Shown here in pieces: positions 9,662-20,202 of a DNA stretch of 64,000 bases. Each line of letters begins with the position of its first letter. Position 1 is the first letter of the stretch. Origin of the DNA: Phytophthora colocasiae (taxonomy: Eukaryota > Oomycota > Peronosporomycetes > Peronosporales > Peronosporaceae); NCBI GenBank assembly GCA_018806915.1, contig JAGKQI010000059.1, positions 620,001 through 684,000 of the forward strand, given 5' to 3'. The notes under the pieces are model-generated. The model saw nothing but the letters and a program-made list of their open reading frames with translations, ran no database searches and was not told where the DNA came from. Made by a program: the position numbers and the translations under genes.

Positions 9662-10627
9662 ATGAAGCTCTTTGCTTTTCTATGGGCTACTGTAACGCTT
9701 GCGTCTACAATCCAGGCCCTAGATTCTTCGCAGGCCCAAGCTGCTTCCCACATCCAAGACGACAGCACTACTCCAACGCCGACTCCAACTCGAAAGTACT
9801 TGAACATCGCAGATGCTCTTCGTACGAACACCCCAATGGCGACTCCGAACAGGACGATAATGCCGACTAGACAAGACCCGAGAGCAACCGAGCCACCGAC
9901 CCCGGAGCCAACATATTTGCCTACACCATCACCAACTCCAGCTCCAACACCAGATCCGGGTCCGTGGGTGGCAAAGTGGATAGACCACGACCAAGTCCAA
10001 CCCTTCAAGCAACCTGAACCCGTCACAATCTCCGAAAAGGCTGCAGTAAAGTTCAAACCGCAGATTCACATCACGAACGGCTGCCACCCGTACCCGGCGG
10101 TAACTTGGTGGGGTGAGACGAGCGGTGGTTTGAAGACCAAGGGAGCTCCTAGTGCTGGATGCAAGGGATCCGGATGGGGATCGCAGGTCTACGGTCGGTC
10201 AACCTGGGTAAAGGGCGTGTGGGCTATCATGTATTCGTGGTATTTCCCTAAGGATTCACCGTCCTCGGGTCTCGGCCACCGTCATGATTGGGAACATGTT
10301 ATCGTGTGGATCGACAACCCAGATATTGAGAACCCCAAAATTCTGGCAGTCACCCCGTCGGCTCACAGCGGCTACTCCAAGCAGGTCCCCCCCAGTGCTG
10401 ACTGCGTGGACGGCACGAGCGTGAAGGTAAAATATGAGAGCAAGTGGCCGATTAATCACGCTCTGGAGTCTACTACGGAAGGTGGCGAAACTCAAGATCT
10501 TATCATGTGGGATCAACTATCGGAAAACGCCCTTCGTGCCATGAATGGCGTTGGCTGAAGCAAAGCGAACTGCCCATTCTGTGATGGCAACTTTAAAGCG
10601 AAATTAGACAAGGCTTGGCCGTTCTAG
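9662..10627 (+). pseudogene. NLP (NPP1 domain) copy 1, prematurely terminated
   Basis: Member of the necrosis- and ethylene-inducing-like family, secreted cytolytic proteins of plant-associated microbes. ATG 9662 opens a signal peptide ([15 protein letters not shown]), then a Thr/Pro-rich linker, then the NPP1 domain with two cysteines in type 1 arrangement ([14 protein letters not shown]) and the GHRHDWE heptapeptide that includes the metal-binding residues. The frame stops at TGA 10556-10558 where copy 2 has a tryptophan codon. Homology continues in frame for 22 further codons to a TAG at 10625-10627. The copy therefore lacks its conserved C-terminus, and activity is doubtful. A longer open frame begins at 9521, but ATG 9662 fits the signal peptide and the initiator 28 bp upstream. 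Confidence 0.85.
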
Positions 10628-10837
10628 GCTCATGCACATGTACATGCAGTACTGTATTGAACCACTTAAAGCATTGACTGTCTAACACAGCAATCGCCTC
10701 ACCTCTTCGTCTTTCTTGGCCTTAAACCCGGATAACTAATTGTCACCACTACCGGTACTAGTATCCTGCATTTTACAATATGTTTATTAAAGAAATGTGA
10801 AATCCATAGCTACTTGTCAACCTGCGCAGTTCAGTAT

Positions 10838-11062
10838 TGTTGAATTGTGCATCGAGACCTGGCGCAGTTTGAAGAAAGATTGAGCAGCAGGGAACCAGGT
10901 CGCTGTATGAGAGAGGGCAAAGGCCCATGAGTGTTGGTCAATGCTCAGGTAGGAGCAACTAACACCAAGTAATTCAGTCTTCATATTTCTCCCTATTCAT
11001 CAGGAGCTTGTCGGATCTACTGCAGAGTGTTTAAGCTACCGCAGCTTGTTTAAACTCCAACA
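10838..11062 (+). repeat. Copia 5' LTR
   Basis: 225 bp, TGTTGAATTG to ACTCCAACA, indistinguishable by eye from the 3' LTR. Confidence 0.97.
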
Positions 11063-11078
11063 GGGTTATGAGCCCAAG
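11063..11078 (+). other. Copia primer-binding site, half-tRNA type
   Basis: GGGTTATGAGCCCAAG directly follows the LTR. It matches, with about one mismatch, the complement of the anticodon stem-loop of initiator tRNA-Met rather than the tRNA 3' end. This is the known priming mode of Drosophila copia (internal half-tRNA). The ATG in this site (11068) is also the start of gag. Confidence 0.7.
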
Positions 11079-14000
11079 TGGTGGTGGTAACACAGGCATG
11101 AGTAAGCCGATGAAGTACACGAACGAGGGAGTGCCGAAGAACTGGCAGGGTAAGGATTGGCCAACGTACAAATGGGCAATGACTAATGTTTTCAAGGAGA
11201 ACGACCTGAAGACGATTGCTGATGGAACCTTAACTAAGGCAATGCTATCCACGGCAAGCGCAGAGGATCAGGAGAACTTCGAGAAATAGCAAATTAAGAT
11301 CATGCGCATGATTGGGACGTCTGTGCCGCCCGAAGTTCTTCAGCAGATACGCGACAAGGAGACCGGATCGGAGATGTGGGCAGAGCTTTGCAACCTTTTT
11401 GAAGGGAAGCAGAATGAAGCGATCAAGGCCTACACGATTCGTCGCTTGGAGAATGAGCTCTGGGACAAGAAGCTCGCTCCTGGAGGAGATGCAAATCTCC
11501 ATCTTTGCAAGATGTTCAGCATTAAATCAGAATTGGTAGGCTTGCAGCACACTATTGAAGACAGTACGATGGTGGACATGCTGTTGGAAAGTTTGCCGGA
11601 GTTGACTGAGTTTGAATGCCTGAAATCTTCCATTCGCTATGGTGCGGACCCAAGTGTGTATACACCGGTGCGAGTTCGTGAGTTAATTCTTGCAGCTGCT
11701 GCTCGTCAGAAAGAATTCAGAACTAAGCGCCAGGGAAAGCAAGGGGGCCATAAAGGCGGAGGTGGCAAAGTAAATGACCCGGATAAAGGTGGAAATGGCA
11801 GTCAGCAGAACAAGTCCAATGAACAGCGGAAGACCCGACTGTGCTTTGTCTGCGGTAGTGACAGTCACATTAAAGCAAATTGTCCGGAGCGTGAAGAGAA
11901 GAAAAGCGGTGCTGGGGATGGTGAATCCAAGCGGAAACCGCAAGGGAACTTGACGCTCAGTCAAGAAAAGAAAAGCGGTGCTGGGGATAGTGAATCCAAG
12001 CGGAAACCGCAAGGAAATTTGACACTCAGTCAAGTGGACAATGTACCGTCACAGATACTGCAGGTAGATGCAGATCAAGGGATAGTGGCGGGATTGATGA
12101 CTGCTGAGGAACATTTGGAGCACGAAATAATGTACGAGGTGAGTGATCATGGGGCAGGAGTTGATGAAAGGCTTCTGGAGATCAGTGATCAAGAGCCAGC
12201 CGAGAACAACTTTAGCGGTTGGTGGTATTTTGACACTGCATCGAATTCTCACGTGGTCGGAGATCGCTCGTATTTCGTGAGCTTCACTGAGGACACGTCA
12301 CAACTTCGTAGTATTCGAGGGATTACACCGACAATTGCAGCACGTATTGCTGGTGTCGGGACTGTTGAAATGACCACTGAAGTAAATGGCGAACAGAAGG
12401 TGATGTATCTGGAGGATGTTTTTTACATTCCGGGAGCTGAATTTGGACTCTTTTCACCCGGATTGGCACATGAACAAGGGTTTGACTTCACGTTTGATCA
12501 TGACACTCAGGACTTCGCTATACTTTGGGAAGGAAGAGCCGTGGCTCTAGCGAAGCCACAAGAAGCAACTTGGGGTTTCTTAGGAGTGCATCCAGGACAG
12601 TCAAGAGTGGAGCGGCCGGTTGATCGTCGTCCACTGGCAAATGTTACAGTAGCCGATGGAGTTGGTACTTTGGCATTATGGCACGAGCGCATGTGTCATA
12701 TTTGCCCTCAATATCTGAAAACTATGGTGGATAAGGGGCTAGTGAAGGGCATGATGCTGACCCAGCGTCACCGGGATATCTGCGATGCTTGTCACTTAGG
12801 AAAGCAGAAGAAAAAAAATCACCGCAAGAAACTTGACAGAGCAACAAAATGGCCGAATCAAGTGGTGTATGCGGACCTGTTAATCCCCAGTAAGGACAAT
12901 CGGACTCGGTATGAAGCCGTACTAGTTGTAATGGACGGATATTCTAGATTCGTGAAAGTGTACTTGTTGACGAGCAAGGAGAGTCCCATTGTGAACAAGC
13001 ACTTGCAGGAGTACATACTTTGGGCTGAGCGCCAAGCCGGACGGGATGGTGACGGTGCTGATTACAAAGTGAAGCAAGTACTGACGGACAAAGGTGGTGA
13101 ATTCATTAACAGAGGGATGGAAAACTGGTACGCAAGGAGAGGAATTGAGCACATCCGTGTGGGTCCAAAGAGTTCACAGTTGAACTTGTGTGAACGAACT
13201 CATCAATCTTTGGTGGATATGATGAAAACCACGATGTTGCATGCAGGATTGCCTCGGAGCTTGTGGCCAGAAGCCCTACGGAATGCGGTATACGTGAAGA
13301 ATCAGTATACAATCGCGGGACTCAGGGAGTACCGTATGAGATGATGTTCGGGATGAAACCTGACGTGCATCACATTCGAAAGTTTGGATCGTTGGCGTAT
13401 GTACACGTGCCAGTGACATCGGGAAGACGCAAACATGACAACAATGCGAAGATTGGTTTTGTGCTAGGATATGAGGAGGATGTTGTAGGCTGTAAAGTTT
13501 ACTTCCCAGAGGAGCACACCGCCAAGTTCGTGTCGGACCTACGTGTGGCTGAAGATGTAGTGTACAAAGACCGTCATGATAATGCTGTAGACGAAGATGA
13601 TCTGGAGTCGTTGCACTTCACACGGCGTGAAGATCAGGACGTCGAACAGGAAACCATCTCGGAGCTGGAGATGGCTACATCCTGGACACAGTCCATGTTT
13701 AGCGAGCAAAACACCGAACGGTCTGTTGAGCTTGTGGGAGGCGAAATGGATGTAGTGGCTGACAGAGAGCTCGAGAAGGGCGTCAAGCATGTAGACACGA
13801 TCTCGCAAGAACTGGAGACTCGGCAGGACGACGTTGGAAGCACAAGAGAACTTAGTAGAGAGGTTCTTGAACCCGAAATCGAGAGTGATGGTCACGGTGA
13901 TGAAGCTTCACGTGGTGAGTCAGTTGTTGTTCGCAGTCTTAGTGCTTGCGTTCCGGAAAGTGATGTGGCAAGTGGTTCTGGAGATCAGAGAGCTGATGAC

Positions 14001-16090
14001 AGTCAGGAGATCAGAATGAAGACGTTGAATCTGGGGCGGGAACGCGTTGTTCATCGGTATCTGACAACGTGGAGGAGGATGAGGAAGAAGGATCGCTTGT
14101 TGATGACAACATTACTGTGGCAAGTGTGGTTTCGTTTGATGAGAAGATAATCTCAGTGGAAAATGACAACATGTCAAGTGCGATTGGACTTGAAGAGGAC
14201 TTGGAAACAAGCAATTGGTTGGAGGATGAATTGAATGAGCATTACCATGTAGTTGTGGAGAAGGATAACGCACAAACCGTGGATGCTAGTGCTCAAATTA
14301 CCCCAACTGCTGCCCGAGAAACTGGAAAACGTGCACATCGCGATGAAACTCAGTCAGAGGAGGATCGTGTTGAGCATGAGGCAGATAAACCAGAGGTGAA
14401 GAGGACTCGAACTGGACTTCGAGAGACGCATGAAAGACGTCGGCCTCAACGGTTTAATGACTTTGTTATGTGTGCTACGTCCTCACGGATCCTGGACGGA
14501 ATCGGAAAGCCTATTCGCGCATGTGAGGTGAAAGTCCCCAGGAACAGACGTGAAGCACTACGGTCAAAGTGGGCAAACTATTGGCTGGAAGCAGAAACAG
14601 AAGAGATCGCTGCACTGAAAGCGAAGGGAGTTATCCAAGAGATTCCAAATGAGGAAATTCCTGAAGATGCTAAACCGGTGAGCACGATGTGGGTCTATGC
14701 ATTGAAGTCGGATCACCAAGGATACGTGATCAGATTCAAGGCTCGAATTGTGGCGTTGGGGAATCACCAACGACCAGGCATTGACTTCAAGGAGACCTTC
14801 GCGCCTGTAGCCAGAATGGCATCGTTCCGACTGTTGTTGGGATTGGCTGCACTACTGGAGTTAGAGGTTTATGGTGGAGACGTGAACACTGCCTACCTCA
14901 ACGCCTGGCTAGGGATACACTCCATCAGTGGATATCCGTGCAGAGTGAATGGACATTCCTACGTTGTACTCAAGGCTCTATATGGACTAAGACAATCGGG
15001 TCGAGAATGGAACTCGGAACTAAATGATTGGTTCATCCAGCGTGGATACCAGAGGTCGTTGACGGAGCCATGTCTGTACTACCTGTTCGAGGATGACACG
15101 ATTGTATACGTATTAGTATACGTCGACGACATTTTAGTGGCAACAAACAGCAAGCAGTTCAAGGATCAGTTGTTCATGGACTTGGACAACACGTACGGTC
15201 TTAAGGATCAAGGGCTGTTGACACAGTACTTGGGTGTGGAAGTGACACACACTCCGGAGTACATCATGATCAACCAAGGCAAGTATGCAAGAGAGATTCT
15301 GGGAAAGTTGGGTTTTGAGAATGCTCACGCAGTGGGGAATCCAATGGAAGTAAACTCCCGGCTTATACCTCTTGGAGAGAAGGAGAGTGCTGACAGCAGC
15401 TTTCCGTACCGTGAGGCTGTTGGCATGCTCATGTACCTGGCTACTAGTACCAGGCCGGACCTGGCTTTCGTCTTTTTTTTTTTGGGCCAGCTGAGTCGCT
15501 TCGTGGCGAATCCTTCGTCGAAGCATATTGGGACTCTAAAGAGAGTGTTGCGCTACTTGGCAGGGACTCTAGACTATGGTATTAAGTACGAGAAGAAGAA
15601 CAACTCAAAGGAGTTGGTGTTGCAGGGCTACTGCGACAGTGATTGGGCTAACGACCCAGATCAAAGGAAGAGCACCACTGGATTCGTGTTTACGCTTGCT
15701 AGTGGAGCTGTAGCGTGGATGTCACGACGGCAATCTGTCATTGCTTTGTCGACCGCAGAGGCGGAGTACATTGCAGCGTGCGAGGCCACGATGGAGGCGG
15801 TTGCTGAGAAAAATGTTTTACAGGAGCTTTTACCGCAGCATAAGGTGAAACTGCGTGTGGGAATTGACAATCAATCGGCTCACGTGATGGCAACTAATCC
15901 TACCTACAGCAGACGCACTCGCCACATTGAATTGCGGTGGCATTACGTTCGGGAACAAGTGCAAAAGGGCACTGTGGAGTTGCACAAGGTGAAGGGTGAA
16001 ACGAACCCGGCTGACACGTTCACCAAGCCTCTCGACAAGAAGCGACTGAAAATGTTGTTGCAAATTGCAGGGATTGGAAAAGCAAAGTAG
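11068..16090 (+). pseudogene. Copia Gag-Pol polyprotein, one stop and two frameshifts
   Basis: Order: gag with CCHC knuckle CFVCGSDSHIKANC (about 11842-11883); protease FDTASNSHVVGD (about 12230); GAG-pre-integrase and integrase zinc finger (LWHERMCHI..CDACHLGKQ) and core (VVYADLLIP); reverse transcriptase with YVDDILVA (about 15120); RNase H (CDSDWAND.., STAEAEYIAACEA) ending 16090. Breaks: TAG at 11287-11289; a frameshift near 13300-13325 inside integrase; a frameshift near 14010-14030 in the variable region before RT. An 11-base T run at about 15473-15483 in RNase H may reflect slippage or an assembly error. Confidence 0.92.
11896..12033 (+). repeat. 69-bp in-frame tandem duplication after the Gag zinc knuckle
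   Basis: Two adjacent 69-bp units (11896-11964, 11965-12033) encode EKKSGAGDGESKRKPQG-NLTLSQ twice with one residue difference. The change is in frame and adds 23 residues of basic linker between knuckle and protease. Confidence 0.9.
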
Positions 16091-16136
16091 TCGAAGTCCA
16101 GTGTTCGGCCTCGAAAACCGATCTTCGAGAAGGGCG

Positions 16137-16361
16137 TGTTGAATTGTGCATCGAGACCTGGCGCAGTTTGAAGAAAGATTGAGCAGCAGGGAACCAGGTC
16201 GCTGTATGAGAGAGGGCAAAGGCCCATGAGTGTTGGTCAATGCTCAGGTAGGAGCAACTAACACCAAGTAATTCAGTCTTCATATTTCTCCCTATTCATC
16301 AGGAGCTTGTCGGATCTACTGCAGAGTGTTTAAGCTACCGCAGCTTGTTTAAACTCCAACA
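16137..16361 (+). repeat. Copia 3' LTR
   Basis: 225 bp, same sequence as the 5' LTR. A short purine-rich tract (GAGAAGGGCG) precedes it and would serve as the plus-strand primer. Confidence 0.97.
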
Positions 16362-16366
16362 AGTAT

Positions 16367-18045
16367 GTCGAGTCATCTTGTGTTACCAATTCTTAAAGAG
16401 AATTGAGCATTGCTTCAACAACACAGGAATAGGTACTGCAGATAATATGGACTCAACATTTGCAGCCTAATTTTCTGGATCTCGACCAGAGAACGACATC
16501 ATCGATTAGATTCTGTGCTAATAGGTTCAGCTTAATTCGTCTTACCTGTGACATGTGAACACCAGTATACACGTCGGAATTGACACCGGTTATACGGTAC
16601 AGTGGATTTGTAGGGGAGAAGATTCAATTACAACGACTTAAAATGCAGTTCGCGCTGTCGTAACTTACCGGTACATGCATGTTACTGGCACGTACTAGTA
16701 CATGTAGTACTATTAATACATAATGTAGTAGTCTACTACACAAGGTACATCCAGAAGATAATAAATGATTAGTATATTCACAATTCACAATCACAATCAA
16801 ACTTCAATAGCCAAAGCTACCTAACAGTAAGTACTAGTACCATAGTAGCAACCAGGAATAACCAGTTAATCAACTTCAATTTCCTACTAACTACGAAGGC
16901 CATAGGGTATATGAACTGTACTAGTAATAATACCAGGGCATGCCCATGTACGGTATGTGGTGGACCGACATGGTACACAGATTGACAGAAGGCTACGGCC
17001 GCTTTCCCGCAGGTGCAAAGTCTGTCCTGCGTGTGTAGACTGGTTATGTGAGAACGAATTAATAACGATTTTGGTAAAAGATAGAGAGTAGCTGTATTTG
17101 CACTAAACTAGTGCCGTCGGAGCAACCGCTGTAAAAACTTATAAGCAGTTTACTCGTCCTTCTTTCCCTCTGCGTAGCTGTCCAGCAACCCCCGGTGCTC
17201 CTCGCGATCATCAAAGTGACCGTCAGTGACTGGGACTCACGGCGTGCATAAGTTCACCCCGAAAGAGGATAATTTCGGGGCAACCTGGCGCTTGTGACAG
17301 CGTCTTCTCGCTGCCTTTAAACGAAAAGATCATCCTTTGGCTCTATCGCTAAAAGGACACGTAGTTTTGTGTAGTGCATGCGGCGTCGTTTGGCTGGCGC
17401 ATACACCTCGTCAAGGAGGCCTGTGATGGCAACCTCCTCTGCCTCCTGCAATACTGTCGCGGGTGGTGGGGGCTGCGAGGACAACTCGTCTGCTGCCTCC
17501 ATTTTATCGAGTGGCTGGTGGAGACCTCCGTTTTATCGAGTGGCTTGGATACCTCCGTTTTATCGAGTGGCTGGTGGAGTTTTATTTTAGCGATTGAACG
17601 CTGCGACGGGCGATTTGATTGGTTGATAACAATTTGTATACACAATTCTATATCACATGCACCCTTTTTATGTGGCTGTAGCATTCTGTCAATCTGTGTA
17701 CTGTACATGTACGTTCAAAACGACGCAGCGTTGTTGTTTGTAAGCAGCTGCAACGCACGAACGTTCAGCCGATGTTGTGAGACGGGTCCAAATGAGAGGG
17801 TGTTCTCATTTATATGTTTGCAAAATATTGATGACATCCGACCTATCTTAGAGCTGGTTCAAAATTAAATACAGTATGTCAATCATTAACCAACAATTAC
17901 TAAAAAAAAACTGTTTTATCATTCCAAAGTAAGCTACTTTCCATTGCGCGTGGAGAATTGTTCTCAATCCAACAGAGCTCGCTGGCAGGAGTCCACTTTG
18001 GCACAGTTATAATCTCTATCCTCGTCAGTGATCGTCACTCGAACG
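16367..18045. other. Intergenic region upstream of NLP copy 2
   Basis: No convincing gene. It holds the direct repeat of the NLP upstream flank (16770-16888), a small hairpin CCCCGAAA..TTTCGGGG at 17257-17280, and a short repeat cluster at 17500-17580. Open frames on both strands around 17320-17870 are short and match nothing I recognise. Confidence 0.5.
17500..17580. repeat. Three copies of a 21-bp motif
   Basis: CCTCCRTTTTATCGAGTGGCT recurs three times at 25- to 35-bp intervals. Confidence 0.8.
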
Positions 18046-18405
18046 TACAAATAACGACGGAAAAACCCGCCGGGAAATGTTAGTGCTTTCAATAGTTAAG
18101 AACGGGCAGCTTACACGACGGAAAAACACGACGTCTGGCATTACTGTTTTCTATTGGCTCAAAATTGAAATCTATGTCCCAAAGTCCAATTTTTGTTCAT
18201 TACAAAATTCTGTTTTATCCAATAGAATCGGCAAAGCAAAGTTTACAGCTATTATAAATAATATTCAACTAATCGAAAAGTGATTTGCGGAAAATGGTTC
18301 ACTTTTTTTGTAATCTTAGTGAGTTTTTCACCAGATGGTCGGATGAACATTGCTAGACTAACGACGTCTTTTTGAGTCCGTCGTCTTTTTCTGTCGTTAT
18401 TTGTA
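18046..18405. mobile_element. MITE copy 1 of a tandem pair
   Basis: 360 bp with about 20-bp terminal inverted repeats, CAAATAACGACGGAAAAA at left and its complement with one mismatch at right, flanked by TA. No transposase is encoded; the small open frames inside are not credible. TA flanks fit a Tc1/mariner-type non-autonomous element. Confidence 0.8.
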
Positions 18406-18406
18406 C

Positions 18407-18767
18407 TACAAATAACGACGGAAAAACCCGCCGGGAAATGTTAGTGCTTTCAATAGTTAAGAACGGGCAGCTTACACGACGGAAAAACACGACGTCTGGC
18501 ATTACTGTTTTCTATTGGCTCAAAATTGAAATCTATGTCCCAAAGTCCAATTTTTGTTCATTACAAAATTCTGTTTTATCCAATAGAATCGGCAAAGCAA
18601 AGTTTACAGCTATTATAAATAATATTCAACTAATCGAAGAAGTGATTTGCGGAAAATGGTTCACTTTTTTTGTAATCTTAGTGAGTTTTTCACCAGATGG
18701 TCGGATGAACATTGCTAGACTAACGACGTCTTTTTGAGTCCGTCGTCTTTTTCCGTCGTTATTTGTA
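18407..18767. mobile_element. MITE copy 2 of a tandem pair
   Basis: 361 bp, almost identical to copy 1 (a one-base insertion near 18638 and a T-to-C change in the right inverted repeat) and in the same orientation. One base separates the two, so the junction reads TACTA. Both ends carry full inverted repeats. Confidence 0.8.
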
Positions 18768-18919
18768 GTAGGCGCTTGAGCAGCAGATGGAGCGGGATAC
18801 CAGTTTGTGATCTGTAAGCACAGTCTCTACTACTAGTACAGTAGTAAGTAGTACTTAGTAAGTACATCACATTGAAGGGATAGTGCCGGTTACTAATTTG
18901 GAATCGATGTGACCCGGCC

Positions 18920-18932
18920 CATTCCGCAATTC
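18920..18932 (+). promoter_or_regulatory. Oomycete initiator of NLP copy 2
   Basis: CATTCCGCAATTC lies about 40 bp before the ATG at 18971 and is followed by the pyrimidine-rich TTTCTCCACTCCCT. It corresponds in position and sequence to the initiator of copy 1. Confidence 0.65.
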
Positions 18933-18970
18933 ATTTCTCCACTCCCTACAAGCGAGGCAAATACCCGACG

Positions 18971-19996
18971 ATGAAGGCCGGTTTCTTCCTCTTCGCGGCA
19001 TGTGCTGCGCTTGCTTCAGTCCAAGCCCTTGAAACGACTAACTCTACGGTGAAGTACATCGACTATTCAAGCCTCAAGAAGTTTACGCGGGCACCAAAAA
19101 CAAAGGCGCCAACTGCCTAGCAGTCTAGTTTGTCGGGTTCTCAAGAGCAGCAGCAAGAGCAGATCGAAATTCCAGCTCCGACGCCTGAGCCGGCTCCTAC
19201 TCGCCCCGACCCTCGAGCGACTGAAGCTCCAACACCTGCACCGACGCCTGCGCCGACCCCTGCACTGACCCCTGCACCGACCCCTGCACCGACTCCAGCT
19301 CCTACGCCGGCCCCGACACCGGATCCGGGCCCGTGGGTGGCAAAGTGGATTGACCATGACCAAGTGAAGCCGTTCGCTCAGCCTGAACCCGTCACGATCT
19401 CCGAAAAGGCTGCTGTAAAGTACAAGCCCCAGATTCATATAACGAACGGATGCCACCCGTACCCAGCCGTGAACGAAGCCGGCGAAACTAGTGGCGGTTT
19501 GAAGACCAAGGGAGCTCCTAGTGCTGGATGCAAGGGCTCTGGCTGGGGATCACAAGTCTACGGTCGCTCTACATGGGTCCGGGGAGTCTGGGCTATCATG
19601 TACTCGTGGTACTTCCCCAAGGATTCGCCATCCTCGGGTCTCGGTCACCGTCACGACTGGGAACATGTTATCGTGTGGATCGACAACCCCGACATTGAAA
19701 ACCCCAAAATTCTGGCAGTCACCCCGTCGGCTCACAGCGGCTACTCCAAGCAAGTCCCTCCTAAAGCCGACTGCGTGGACGGCACAAGCGTTAAGGTCAA
19801 GTACGAGAGCAAATGGCCAGTCAACCACGCTCTAGACTCTACGTCTGAAGGTGGCGACTTCCAGGACCTGATCATGTGGGATCAACTGTCCGAGAACGCC
19901 CGTCGCGCCATGAATGGCGTAGGCTGGGGTAAGGCGAATACCCCGTTTAATGACGGTAACTTCCTCCCCAAGTTGGACAAGGCGTGGCCCTTTTAG
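18971..19996 (+). pseudogene. NLP (NPP1 domain) copy 2, stop after the signal peptide
   Basis: Second family member, clearly paralogous to copy 1 across linker, domain and promoter. ATG 18971 opens a signal peptide ([15 protein letters not shown]). An in-frame TAG at 19118-19120 follows about 30 residues after it, and the frame then continues open through a Pro/Ala/Thr-rich linker with repeated PAPT units (about 19220-19320) and an NPP1 domain with GHRHDWE and both cysteines, to a normal TAG at 19994-19996. As read, the mature domain is separated from its signal peptide. Whether the stop is bypassed at RNA level cannot be decided here. The C-terminus that copy 1 lacks is present. Confidence 0.85.
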
Positions 19997-20202
19997 AGAT
20001 AGCGAAGCAGCTAATATCCATAGTATTCCGACGCTTTAGAACTTGTGAAAAGTTTCCTGGATATGTTTATCAAAGCACACTTTCATTCGTTTTGGCAGAA
20101 ACTCTACGTCAATATCCGACGTCCGTTGCTGTTGCTGATGGTGGTTTCGCCATCTCAAGTCAACTGCCACACAGCACATTGGAATCGCTCGAGCACTGGA
20201 TA

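Larger units (their letters stand above)
10838..16361 (+). mobile_element. Complete Copia LTR retrotransposon
   Basis: 5524-bp element bounded by two 225-bp LTRs that begin TG and end CA and look identical by eye. It is flanked by a perfect 5-bp target duplication AGTAT (10833-10837 and 16362-16366). Inside: primer-binding site, gag, protease, integrase, reverse transcriptase and RNase H in Copia order. Identical LTRs imply a recent insertion, yet the coding region has a stop and two frameshifts. It landed about 210 bp downstream of NLP copy 1. Confidence 0.97.

Noticed and set aside
11287..11289. Gag stop as programmed readthrough
   Set aside because: The TAG is followed by CAA ATT, not the CARYYA context of known leaky stops, and the ORF has two other breaks; a mutation is simpler.
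17257..17280. Small hairpin as an RNA gene
   Set aside because: 8-bp stem alone, with no promoter boxes or terminator.
18372..18737. 121-codon frame in MITE copy 2
   Set aside because: Lies inside a non-autonomous element, differs from the frame in copy 1 only by the one-base indel, and has no transposase motif.
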